A DNA stretch of 64,000 nt. Origin: Alphaproteobacteria bacterium (GTDB lineage: Bacteria > Pseudomonadota > Alphaproteobacteria > Caulobacterales > Caulobacteraceae). The stretch spans positions 81,079 through 145,078 of the forward strand of contig JAHJME010000029.1 of assembly GCA_018821435.1 (NCBI GenBank). The letters are read 5' to 3'. Of the stretch, positions 25,887 to 33,715 are shown one piece after another. Every line of letters begins with the position of its first letter. Position 1 is the first letter of the stretch. A program made the translations under genes and the position numbers. A model generated the notes under the pieces. It saw only the letters and a program-made list of their open reading frames with translations, did no database searches and was not told the DNA's origin.

Positions 25887-28367
25887 ATGTCTCGCAATCA
25901 CGCGCCTCTGCGCGCCCTTCTGGTCGCCGGCGCTTCGTTCGCCGCCCTGGCCGCTTTCGCCCAACCCGCCCTCGCTCAAGCCGCGAGCGACGAAGGCTCC
26001 ACCCTCGAAGAACTGGTCGTCACCGCCGAAAAGCGCGAACAGTCCCTGCAGGACGTTCCCGTCGCCGTGTCGGCCTTCACGTCCGAGCGCCGCGACATCG
26101 CCGGCATCACCGGCATCCAGGACTTCGTGAACTTCACGCCTGGCATGAACTACTCCGGCACCGACCGCGTCAGCCTGCGCGGCGCCGGCCGGAACACCTT
26201 CTACATCGGCAACGACCCGGGCGTGGCGTCCTACTCGGACGGATTCTACTCGGCCTCGTCGTCGGAACTGTTCAAGACGCCGCTGTTCATCGAGCGGACG
26301 GAAATCCTGCGCGGCCCGCAAGGCACGCTGTACGGCCGTAACGCCATCGGCGGCGCGATCAACCAGATCTCCAAGCGCCCGGCCCACGACTTCGGCGGCG
26401 AAATCCGCGCGGCCTACGGTAACTACGACCGCACCCGCATCGAGGGCGTCGTCTCCCTGCCGGTGGCCGACAACCTGCGCTTCAAGATCGGCGGCAGCCA
26501 GGATCACCAGCGCGACGGCTTCATCAAGAACATCGGCACCGCCAACGACGGCGCGACGATCAAGCGGACCTACTTCGAGTTCCAACTCGAGGCCGAGCCC
26601 ACCGAGAAGCTGTCGATCTTCGCGCGCTACAACCGCTCGAGCTGGGACGACACCACCGGCGTCGGCGACCGTCTGTCCAACCTGGTCACGCCGTATGACA
26701 CCAGCCGCGCGTTCGGCCTGATCGGCCAGCTGCAGGTCAACCCGCAGTTCGGCTACGCGACGGCGAACCCGGGCGTCACGGACCCCTACGTCCAGAACAC
26801 CAACACGGACGGCTACGGCCAGCTGCGCGGCAACCACGTGCTGACCACCACGGTCAGCTACGACCTGGGCTTCGCCTCGCTGAAGTACATCGGCGGCTTC
26901 CAGCAATATAACTACCAGACGGGCGGCGATAACGACGGCACCAGCCGTACGGCCCCGATCCTGGGCGTGCTGGCGGTTCCGTACTTCCCGACCCAGACGA
27001 CCGACTTCAACGAGCACAAGCGCTACTTCTCGAACGAGGTGAACCTCACCTCGAACGGCGACGGCCCGCTCCGCTGGATCGTCGGCGCTTATCAGTACCG
27101 CGAGGAATATCGCCAGCGGATCCAGCTCGGGAACCCGAACCAGGCCCAGTTGGCCACGCCGCTGACCCTGGCCGGCACGCCCGCCGCGCCGAACCCGCTG
27201 CGCAACTATGCCGACACCCAGGCGACGCTGACCTCCAAGGCGTTTGCCGCCTTCGGTCAGGCGACCTACGAGCTCAACGAGCAGTTCGCCGTCACCGCCG
27301 GCATCCGCTACACGAAGGACAAGAAGGAAGGCACTGAGTTCCAGCGCCTGATCATCCAGTCCCCGGCGATCGCCGGCGGCGCGGTGGCCTTCGACGTCTC
27401 CACCGACATCGATCCGACCACCCCGGGCGTGCAGAACTTCCGCACGCTGCAGAACAGCTGGGACGCCGTCACCGGCGTGCTGAACCTGGACTGGACGCCG
27501 GACAGCGACACGCTCGGCTATGCGAAGTACAGCCGTGGCTACAAGTCGGGCGGCTTCCTCCTGGGCACGCTGTCCTCGCAACCCGAGGCCAAGCAGGAAC
27601 AGGTCGACGCGTTCGAAGTCGGCCTGAAGAAGACCATCGCCAAGCGCTTCCAGATCAACGCGGCGGCCTTCTACAACGATTACAAGGACCTGCAGCTCAA
27701 CCTGTCGCAGCTCAACGCGGCCGGCACGGCGGCGGCGAACAACTTCGTCAACGTGGACGCCGAGGCCTACGGCCTGGAACTGGAAGCCATCTGGCGGCCG
27801 ATCAACAACCTCGATCTGTCGGCCAGCTACGGCTACCTGCACACCAAGATCACCAAGGGCTGCTGCTTCTATGACCCGGCGGATCCGGGCGCTCTGAGCC
27901 CCAACGCCACCCCGTCGGGCGGCTCGGTGCTCTCGAATGGCACCCGCCTGGTGTTCCAGACCCTGAAGGGCTCGAAGATCTACCAGTCGCCGGAGAACAA
28001 GTTCGCCGGGAACGCCAACTACACGTTCGACTTCGCGCCGGGCTCGCTGATCCTGTCGGCGACCTACACCTGGACGGACGAGACGTTCTACCAGCCGTTC
28101 AAGAGCGACGCGAACAAGGTCAAGGCCTACGACGTCGCGGATTTCCGCGTCCTGTGGAACGACGCCGACAACCGCTACACCCTGATCGGCTACGTGAAGA
28201 ACGCCTTTGACACCAACGGCTTCACGTCGAACGGCTCGACGACGCCGACGGCGATCTTCGACAACCCGAACCCGGGTACGACCTCCATCGTTCAGACCCG
28301 TACGGCGATCACGCGCGGTCTGATCCAGCCGCGCACCTACGGCGTGGAACTGCAGTACCGCTTCTAG
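25887..28367 (+). CDS. TonB-dependent outer-membrane receptor
   Basis: An 826-residue receptor with a signal peptide (to about residue 32, ALAQA), a LEELVVTAEKREQSLQDVPVAV plug start (read in parts), RGPQGTLYGRNAIGGAINQISKRP in the plug, and a beta-barrel ending in YGVELQYRF with a terminal Phe. It is a paralogue-level relative of the receptor at 16.8 kb: the plug openings are nearly the same but the barrels differ. The ligand is unknown. It faces a long divergent regulatory region shared with two exported proteins. Confidence 0.93.
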   Translation: MSRNHAPLRALLVAGASFAALAAFAQPALAQAASDEGSTLEELVVTAEKREQSLQDVPVAVSAFTSERRDIAGITGIQDFVNFTPGMNYSGTDRVSLRGAGRNTFYIGNDPGVASYSDGFYSASSSELFKTPLFIERTEILRGPQGTLYGRNAIGGAINQISKRPAHDFGGEIRAAYGNYDRTRIEGVVSLPVADNLRFKIGGSQDHQRDGFIKNIGTANDGATIKRTYFEFQLEAEPTEKLSIFARYNRSSWDDTTGVGDRLSNLVTPYDTSRAFGLIGQLQVNPQFGYATANPGVTDPYVQNTNTDGYGQLRGNHVLTTTVSYDLGFASLKYIGGFQQYNYQTGGDNDGTSRTAPILGVLAVPYFPTQTTDFNEHKRYFSNEVNLTSNGDGPLRWIVGAYQYREEYRQRIQLGNPNQAQLATPLTLAGTPAAPNPLRNYADTQATLTSKAFAAFGQATYELNEQFAVTAGIRYTKDKKEGTEFQRLIIQSPAIAGGAVAFDVSTDIDPTTPGVQNFRTLQNSWDAVTGVLNLDWTPDSDTLGYAKYSRGYKSGGFLLGTLSSQPEAKQEQVDAFEVGLKKTIAKRFQINAAAFYNDYKDLQLNLSQLNAAGTAAANNFVNVDAEAYGLELEAIWRPINNLDLSASYGYLHTKITKGCCFYDPADPGALSPNATPSGGSVLSNGTRLVFQTLKGSKIYQSPENKFAGNANYTFDFAPGSLILSATYTWTDETFYQPFKSDANKVKAYDVADFRVLWNDADNRYTLIGYVKNAFDTNGFTSNGSTTPTAIFDNPNPGTTSIVQTRTAITRGLIQPRTYGVELQYRF

Positions 28368-28407
28368 TTCAAGGCGCGTTTCCTCCCATTTACGTGCCGA
28401 CTTACGG

Positions 28408-28441
28408 GGCGGCGGACCAAGTGTCCGCCGCCTCTTTTCTT
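28408..28441 (+). terminator. Rho-independent terminator of the second TonB-dependent receptor gene
   Basis: A 10-bp stem (GGCGGCGGAC / GTCCGCCGCC) with a 5-base loop, followed by TCTTTTCTTT, 40 bp beyond the stop codon. Confidence 0.88.
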
Positions 28442-28574
28442 TGGGCGGACGTCCGCGGGCCGCTTCTTTTTGACGCTGGGACGATATTCGGAGCCCGCGG
28501 CGGCGAGATTTAACCTCTACGCAAGCGCTCGCCGCACAGAATGGGTACGTAAAGTTCCTCCTCCCCGGCGGCTC

Positions 28575-29684
28575 ATGTCCCTCCCCGAGTTTTTTTTGGA
28601 CCGCGTCACGGCCGACATCCGCCAGCAAATGGACGGGATGCTGGCGCTGACCGATCAGTTGAACCGCCAGCGACTGACCGCTGACGGGGAAGCCTGCGTG
28701 GCCAGCGTGGCGGAAGCCGCCGACGCGGTGCGCCGGATGCTGGACACCGCGCTGGACCTCAAGAACGTGTCGTCGTCGGATGGCCTGGACCTGAACCTGC
28801 AGCCGATCCGCCTGCGCGAACTGATGGACGAGATCGAGGCCCGCTGGCAGCCGCGCGCGGCCGCGGCCGGCGTCACCCTGCTGGTCTCCTACGACGGCGA
28901 TCCCGAAGCGGCGGCCATGACCGACCGCAAGCGCCTGCTGCAGATCTTCGACGGCTTCATCGGCGAGGCCGTGGGCGCCCAGGCGCGCGGCGCGGTCGAG
29001 GCCGGCCTCTTCGCCCATTGCGGCCCCGAGGGCGTGCGGCTGGAAGGCCGCGTGCGGGGTCCCCGCGATTCCGGCTGGGACGAGCAGGACGCCGAAACCC
29101 GCATCCGCGCCATCGAAGCGCGCCTCGGCCTGGAGGTCGCGCTGGGCGCCATGCTGGCGCGCCGCCTGCTGAAGGGCATGGACGGGCAGCTCCGCAAGGA
29201 GGCCAATGCCGGCGCGTCCGACACCGCCACCTTCGAGATCAACCTCAGCCCGATCCCCGACACCGTCGAGGAGCCGCACGAGGACACCGGCCGCGCCGCC
29301 CACATCCTGGTGGTCGACGACAACGCCACCAATCGCATGGTCGCCCAGTCGCTGGTCGAGATGTTCGACTGCACCAGCGAGTCCGCCGAGGACGGCGAGG
29401 AGGCGGTGGAAGCCGCCCGCACTGGCCGCTTCGACCTGATCCTCATGGATATCAAGATGCCGCGCATGGACGGCGTCGCCGCCACCCGCGCCATCCGCGC
29501 CATCCCTGGCCCGGTGGGCGTGACGCCGATCATCGCGCTGACCGCCAACGCCGACCCCGACGACGCCGAGGGCTATCTGGCCGCCGGCATGAACGGCGTG
29601 GTCGAGAAGCCCATGAAGCCCGAGCACCTGCTGGCCGCTCTGCAACAGGCGCTGGCCCCGGAACGCAGCGTCGCGGCGGCTTAG
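28575..29684 (+). CDS. Degenerate hybrid histidine kinase: pseudokinase-like region plus intact receiver domain
   Basis: A 369-residue cytosolic protein. Residues 1-65 align with a HisKA dimerisation helix pair, but the phospho-accepting His is Ala13 (TADIRQQMDGML in place of the SHEIRTPLNGIL pattern). Residues 80-225 follow an ATPase domain in outline, but the N-box Asn is Glu131 (FIGEAVGAQ) and the DxGxG loop is replaced by RGPRDSGWD. Residues 242-360 form a complete receiver: D248-D249, D292, T323, K345. It probably dimerises and receives phosphate from another kinase. The start at 28575 is favoured; an upstream TTG at 28470 is possible. A run of eight T lies 15 bases into the gene. Confidence 0.75.
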   Translation: MSLPEFFLDRVTADIRQQMDGMLALTDQLNRQRLTADGEACVASVAEAADAVRRMLDTALDLKNVSSSDGLDLNLQPIRLRELMDEIEARWQPRAAAAGVTLLVSYDGDPEAAAMTDRKRLLQIFDGFIGEAVGAQARGAVEAGLFAHCGPEGVRLEGRVRGPRDSGWDEQDAETRIRAIEARLGLEVALGAMLARRLLKGMDGQLRKEANAGASDTATFEINLSPIPDTVEEPHEDTGRAAHILVVDDNATNRMVAQSLVEMFDCTSESAEDGEEAVEAARTGRFDLILMDIKMPRMDGVAATRAIRAIPGPVGVTPIIALTANADPDDAEGYLAAGMNGVVEKPMKPEHLLAALQQALAPERSVAAA

Positions 29685-29807
29685 GTCTGCTTAACCTTCA
29701 GGCGCCGTAAGCTACGGTTTCATCTGCAACTTTCTTGCGTCGGGCGGGCCTATTGCGCCCTCCGCCGCAATCCCTTAGGTCGCTGGCTCCTGTTTTGGGG
29801 GAGTTTC

Positions 29808-30611
29808 ATGTCCGAGGCGAAGACGGGCGCGGCGCCGTCGCTAGACGCGGTGCGTCAGCGTATCGATGCGCTGGACACCGAGCTCCTGCGCCTGGTGGAC
29901 GAACGCGCCGCGCTGGCGCGCATCGTGGCCGCCGCGAAGCGGGCCGCCGGCGACGGTGACAAGTTCGCCCTGCGCCCGGCCCGCGAGGCCGCGATCCTGC
30001 GCCGGCTGATCGCCACCGAACGCAAGGCCGCCAGCCCCAGCCTGATCGTCCGGATCTGGCGCGAGTTGATCGGCGACAGTCTCTCGGTCCAGGGACCGTT
30101 CCACCTGACCGTCTGGGGGGCCAAGGATCCCGGCCGCGCCATGGAACTGGCCCGCCACCGCTTCGGCGCCGCGCCGCCGCTACGCCAGGTCGCCAAGGCC
30201 GAAGACGCCCTGGCCCAGGCGCGCACCCCCGGGGGCGTGGCGATCTGCGCCCTCTCTCCCGACAGCGCATGGTGGGGCCGCATGCTGGCCGAGCCCCAGC
30301 TTCAGGTGTTCGCCGCCCTACCGTGTCTTGCCGCCTGGGGTCAGATGTCGGCCCTGGCCGTGGCCGCCGTCGATGTCGAGCCGACGGGCGACGACCGCAC
30401 GTTCTGGGTCACCGATGCGCCGGGCGCCGCGGCGTCGATCGAAGAAGCCCTGAGCCGCGACGGGGTCGCCGCCGATCTGGTGGCGGAGGCCGGCGGCCTG
30501 AAGCTGTTCATGCTGGCGGGCTTCTACCAGCGCGAAGACGAGCGGCTGGCCCGGGCGCCGGGCCGGCTGAACGGCGTGATCGGGGCTGCGCCGGCGCCCC
30601 TGGACGTGTAA
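29808..30611 (+). CDS. Chorismate mutase with degenerate prephenate-dehydratase-like C-terminal region
   Basis: A 267-residue protein. Residues 8-95 are an AroQ-type chorismate mutase domain (LDAVRQRIDALDTELLRLVDERAALARIVAAAK in parts), converting chorismate to prephenate. The remaining 170 residues keep a faint dehydratase/ACT-like layout but none of the catalytic motifs I would expect, so only mutase activity is predicted. GGGGGAG precedes the ATG. It is followed 44 bp later by a HisC-type aminotransferase, with tyrA convergent beyond it, so the three form a tyrosine/phenylalanine supply set. Confidence 0.82.
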   Translation: MSEAKTGAAPSLDAVRQRIDALDTELLRLVDERAALARIVAAAKRAAGDGDKFALRPAREAAILRRLIATERKAASPSLIVRIWRELIGDSLSVQGPFHLTVWGAKDPGRAMELARHRFGAAPPLRQVAKAEDALAQARTPGGVAICALSPDSAWWGRMLAEPQLQVFAALPCLAAWGQMSALAVAAVDVEPTGDDRTFWVTDAPGAAASIEEALSRDGVAADLVAEAGGLKLFMLAGFYQREDERLARAPGRLNGVIGAAPAPLDV

Positions 30612-30655
30612 GAGGCCGGTCCGGCCGACCGGCCTGATCCTTGCCCCACAATCCC

Positions 30656-31786
30656 ATGACCGACGCCGCAGAACCCCTCGACCGCGCCAAGGCGGCAAAG
30701 CCCGTTCCCAAGCCGGGCATCTTGGACATCCACGCCTATGTGCCGGGGAAGGCCAAGGCGGACGGGGTCGAGAATCCGATCAAGCTCTCGGCCAACGAGA
30801 ACATCCTGGGGTCCAGCCCCAAGGCGCGCGAGGCGTTTGTCAGCGCCGCCGACGAGATGCAGGTCTATCCGGACAGCCGCACCGGCATCCTGCGCGACGC
30901 GATCGCCCAGCGCTTCCGGCTGGAGCCCGAGCGGCTGATCTTCGGCTGCGGCTCCGACGAGGTGTTCGCCCTGTTGAACCAGGCGTTCCTGGAGCCCGGC
31001 GACAACATCGTGCAGGGCGAGTACGGCTTCGCCGCCTTCGCCATCGGGGCCCACGCCTGCCAGGCGCAGGTGAAGCTGGCCCGCGAACCCGGCTACCGCA
31101 TCGACGTCGACGAGATGCTGAAGACCGTCGACGACCGCACGCGGCTGATGTTCCTGGCCAACCCCGGCAACCCGACGGGCACGTGGATCCCGTTCTCCGA
31201 GGTCCTGCGCCTGCACGCGGCCTTGCCGCCCAGCGTGATCCTGGTCCTGGACGGCGCCTACAGCGAGTTCGCCACCGACCCGGCGTTCCAGGACGGCCTG
31301 GACTTCGCACGGGGCACGGACAACATCGTGGTCACCCACACCTTCTCCAAGCTGCACGGTCTCGCGGCGCTGAGAGTGGGATGGGGTTATGCGCCCGCCG
31401 AGATCGCTGCGGCGGTCGACCGGATCCGCCTGCCCTTCAACACCTCGATCGCCGGCCAGCGCGCGGCGGTGGCGGCGCTAGCGGACGACGACTTCCAGGC
31501 CCGCTCCATCGCCCACGTAGACCAGTGGCGCGCCTGGCTGGCGCAGCAGCTGGGCGGCCTCGGGCTGGAGATCGCCGGGCCGTCGGCCACCAACTTCGTG
31601 CTGGCGGGCTTCCCCAGGACCGCCGGCAAGACGGCGGGCGACGCCGACGACTTCCTGAGCGCGCGCGGCCTGCTGACCCGCCGGGTGCTGAACTACGGCC
31701 TGCCCGACCACCTGCGGATCACCATCGGCCTGGAAGAGCACAACCGCGCCGTGGTCGACGCCCTCTCCGCGTTCATGAAGGCCTGA
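30656..31786 (+). CDS. hisC: Histidinol-phosphate/aromatic aminotransferase
   Basis: A 376-residue PLP fold-type I aminotransferase. Conserved features are KLSANENILGSSP at the substrate loop, the PGNPTG box with N172, D199 in LVLDGAYSEF, and the Schiff-base lysine K232 in THTFSKLHGLAALRVGW. The family transaminates imidazole-acetol phosphate and often prephenate or phenylpyruvate. The position between chorismate mutase and tyrA suggests an aromatic amino acid role here. A TTG at 30641 is an alternative start. It is convergent with tyrA, with 6 bp between the stops. Confidence 0.92.
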   Translation: MTDAAEPLDRAKAAKPVPKPGILDIHAYVPGKAKADGVENPIKLSANENILGSSPKAREAFVSAADEMQVYPDSRTGILRDAIAQRFRLEPERLIFGCGSDEVFALLNQAFLEPGDNIVQGEYGFAAFAIGAHACQAQVKLAREPGYRIDVDEMLKTVDDRTRLMFLANPGNPTGTWIPFSEVLRLHAALPPSVILVLDGAYSEFATDPAFQDGLDFARGTDNIVVTHTFSKLHGLAALRVGWGYAPAEIAAAVDRIRLPFNTSIAGQRAAVAALADDDFQARSIAHVDQWRAWLAQQLGGLGLEIAGPSATNFVLAGFPRTAGKTAGDADDFLSARGLLTRRVLNYGLPDHLRITIGLEEHNRAVVDALSAFMKA

Positions 31787-31792
31787 TCCGCG

Positions 31793-32533
31793 TCAGGTCG
31801 CGGTGCGCGACCCGATCTGTTCCAGCAGGCTCTCGGCCTCTCGGACAAAGGCGGCCACGACCTTCGGCGCGAAGGGATTTTGCGTCTGGATCGCGGTGAA
31901 CAGCTCGAAGCTGTCGTTCCCGATCAGGCCGCACAGTTCCAGGAGGTGCTGGTAGGACTGGGTGGCCAACCGCTCGTCCGGGATACCCAGGTTGACCAGC
32001 GAGCGGCCGATAAGATGGGTCAGGGCCTGCACATAGGCCATTTCCTCGTCGTGCTCCTCGGGCGTCGCGATGGTGACGGCGAGGCCGAGGGATCGCCCGA
32101 ACTCCGCGACCCGCTCGTGGCGGTCGCTGCGCACCTGGCAGACCACGAAGCGAAGGCCCGCGAGACCGGTCCGGGCGCTCTGTGGGCCGAAGAGCGGGTG
32201 CGTGGCGACGATGTCCACGTGGGCGGGCAGAAGCTCCAGCATCCACTGCGTGGGCAGAACCTTCACCGAGCCTACGTCCACCAGCAGGGCGCCAGGGGAA
32301 AGACTGGGAGCTATCGCCGCGAACACGGCGCGCATGGCGACCACGGGAACCGCCACCACCACGATCTCACAGGCGGCGGCCGCCTCAAGCGGGCCGAAGC
32401 CGACCCCCAAGGCCTCTGCGCGCGCGGCCGCGTCCGGCGCGACGTCCGAGACGAGGACATCGAAGTGGTCTTTCAGGACGCCGGCCGCCAATTGGCCGAA
32501 CTGTCCGAAACCGATGAGACCCAGGCGCTTCAT
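31793..32533 (-). CDS. tyrA: Prephenate/arogenate dehydrogenase
   Basis: A 246-residue dehydrogenase for tyrosine synthesis. The N-terminal Rossmann loop GFGQFG is at residues 8-13, an HPLFGPQSAR motif (a conserved substrate and catalytic His) lies in the middle, and EEHDEEMAYVQALTHLIGR is the dimerisation helix region. The family normally includes cyclohexadienyl, prephenate and arogenate specificities; the sequence alone does not separate them. The ATG at 32533 is used; an earlier ATG adds 25 unlikely residues. Convergent with hisC. Confidence 0.88.
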   Translation of the reverse strand: MKRLGLIGFGQFGQLAAGVLKDHFDVLVSDVAPDAAARAEALGVGFGPLEAAAACEIVVVAVPVVAMRAVFAAIAPSLSPGALLVDVGSVKVLPTQWMLELLPAHVDIVATHPLFGPQSARTGLAGLRFVVCQVRSDRHERVAEFGRSLGLAVTIATPEEHDEEMAYVQALTHLIGRSLVNLGIPDERLATQSYQHLLELCGLIGNDSFELFTAIQTQNPFAPKVVAAFVREAESLLEQIGSRTAT

Positions 32534-32667
32534 CCGCGCTCGATAGCCGGATCGGTCGGGGTCCGCAAACCGGGCCGCGCAGGCGCCGATCTCGCCACAA
32601 TCTCGCAATAGACAGGCAACAGTCCGCGGGCCTTACTGACGGCCCGTTTCGCGAGAGAGATCCTAAG

Positions 32668-32925
32668 ATGCGCAAGCTCGTTTTCGCCGCCGTGACGGCG
32701 ACCCTGCTGGCCGGCGCCGGCGCGGCCTATGCCCAGATGCCGGCCCCGGCCGATATCATCAAGAGCTGGGACAAGGACGGCGACGGCGCCGTCTCCAAGG
32801 CTGAATGGGTGGCCGCCGGCCGTCCGGCCGAGCGCTTCGACGCGGTCGACGCCAACAAGGACGGCAAGGTCACCGCTGCCGAACTCGAGGCCGCCATGGC
32901 CGCGATGAAGGCGCGCGGCGGCTAA
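32668..32925 (+). CDS. Small exported EF-hand calcium-binding protein
   Basis: An 85-residue protein with a signal peptide (cleavage near AYA, residue 22) and two EF-hand loops: DKDGDGAVSKAEW and DANKDGKVTAAEL. Both have the D-x-D/N-x-D-G-x-hydrophobic-x3-E calcium ligand pattern, so the mature protein is little more than an EF-hand pair. It likely buffers or senses calcium in the periplasm. It has its own terminator and no obvious partner gene. Confidence 0.9.
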   Translation: MRKLVFAAVTATLLAGAGAAYAQMPAPADIIKSWDKDGDGAVSKAEWVAAGRPAERFDAVDANKDGKVTAAELEAAMAAMKARGG

Positions 32926-32940
32926 GACCCGATGTGAAGG

Positions 32941-32966
32941 AGGCCGGGTTGACCGGCCTTCTTTTT
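32941..32966 (+). terminator. Rho-independent terminator of the EF-hand gene
   Basis: Stem AGGCCGG / CCGGCCT with a 5-base loop, followed by TTCTTTTT, about 15 bp after the stop codon. It sits directly against the operator of the next gene. Confidence 0.85.
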
Positions 32967-32972
32967 GCGCCA

Positions 32973-32996
32973 ATATTCACCCCCAGAGGTGAATAT
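32973..32996. promoter_or_regulatory. ArsR-type operator overlapping the start codon of the regulator
   Basis: Perfect 9-bp inverted repeat ATATTCACC (32973-32981) and GGTGAATAT (32988-32996) with a 6-base centre. The right arm runs into the ATG at 32995. The size and A/T-rich ends are typical of SmtB/ArsR operators, and the position implies autorepression of the ArsR-SRPBCC pair. Confidence 0.7.
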
Positions 32997-33300
32997 GTTG
33001 GATGCGACTCTTGCGGCGCTGGCCGATCCCACACGACGGGCGATTCTGAGTCGGCTGGCGCAGGGCGAGGCGCGGGTCACGGACGTGGCCCGGCCGTTCG
33101 CGATCTCGCTGAACTCGGTCTCCAAACATGTCCGCATGCTGGAGCGGGCGAAGCTGGTCCGGCGGCGGATCGCGGGGCGGGAGCACTTCCTCACGCTCAC
33201 GCCCGCGCCGTTGGACGAGGCCGCCGACTGGATCGTGGCGCAGAAGCAGCTGTGGGCCTGGCGCCTCGGCGAACTGGAGAAGGTGCTTACCAATGGCTGA
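32995..33300 (+). CDS. ArsR-family transcriptional regulator
   Basis: A 101-residue winged-helix regulator: LADPTRRAILSRLAQGEARVTDVA, then SLNSVSKHVRMLERAKLVRRRIAGREHFLTL (quoted in parts), the recognition helix and wing of the ArsR/SdpR group. It lacks the metal-binding Cys pairs of SmtB-type sensors, matching the subgroup that is co-transcribed with SRPBCC (AHSA1-like) genes. I start it at the ATG at 32995; the operator covers that codon. It overlaps the downstream gene by 8 nt, a typical arrangement for this pair. Confidence 0.9.
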   Translation: MLDATLAALADPTRRAILSRLAQGEARVTDVARPFAISLNSVSKHVRMLERAKLVRRRIAGREHFLTLTPAPLDEAADWIVAQKQLWAWRLGELEKVLTNG

Positions 33301-33715
33301 GCTGACCGTGACCCACCGCTATCCTTTCGCGGCGGAAAAGGTGTTCGACGCCTGGCTGGATCCGAAGATCGCGTCGCGCTTCCTGTTCACCGCGCCCGGC
33401 GGCGAGATCGTGCGCTGCGATATCGACGCGCGGCCGGGCGGACGTTTCACGATCGTCGATCGGCGGGAGGACATGGGCGGCGACGTTGTGCACGTCGGCG
33501 AGTACCTGGAAATCGACAGGCCGCGCCGGCTGGTCTTCACCTTCGCCGTGCCACAGTTCGATGCGGCCGATACGACCGTGGCCCTGACCTTCGCCGCCGA
33601 TGGCGACAGCTGCGTTGTGACGCTTCACCACACCGGCGTGTCGGAAGAGTGGGCCAAGTCGACCGTCGAGGGCTGGACGATGATCCTGGCCGGCCTGGAC
33701 GCCTCGCTGGGCTAA
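33293..33715 (+). CDS. SRPBCC (AHSA1-like) domain protein
   Basis: A 140-residue START-fold protein: TVTHRYPFAAEKVFDAWLDP at the N-terminus, DIDARPGGRF in the core, and EEWAKSTVEGWTMILAGLDASL as the long C-terminal helix (quoted in parts). Such proteins bind hydrophobic ligands in a deep cavity, and those paired with an ArsR regulator are thought to respond to small molecules, but no ligand is known. Translation is coupled to the ArsR gene. The stop overlaps the convergent gene by 4 nt. Confidence 0.88.
   Translation: MAELTVTHRYPFAAEKVFDAWLDPKIASRFLFTAPGGEIVRCDIDARPGGRFTIVDRREDMGGDVVHVGEYLEIDRPRRLVFTFAVPQFDAADTTVALTFAADGDSCVVTLHHTGVSEEWAKSTVEGWTMILAGLDASLG

Noticed and set aside
25752..29645. 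A 1297-codon open frame on the minus strand across the second TonB receptor and the pseudokinase
   Set aside because: It is antisense to two well-supported genes, has a low-complexity R/G/V/D-rich composition and shows no family motif; long antisense frames are expected at this GC content.
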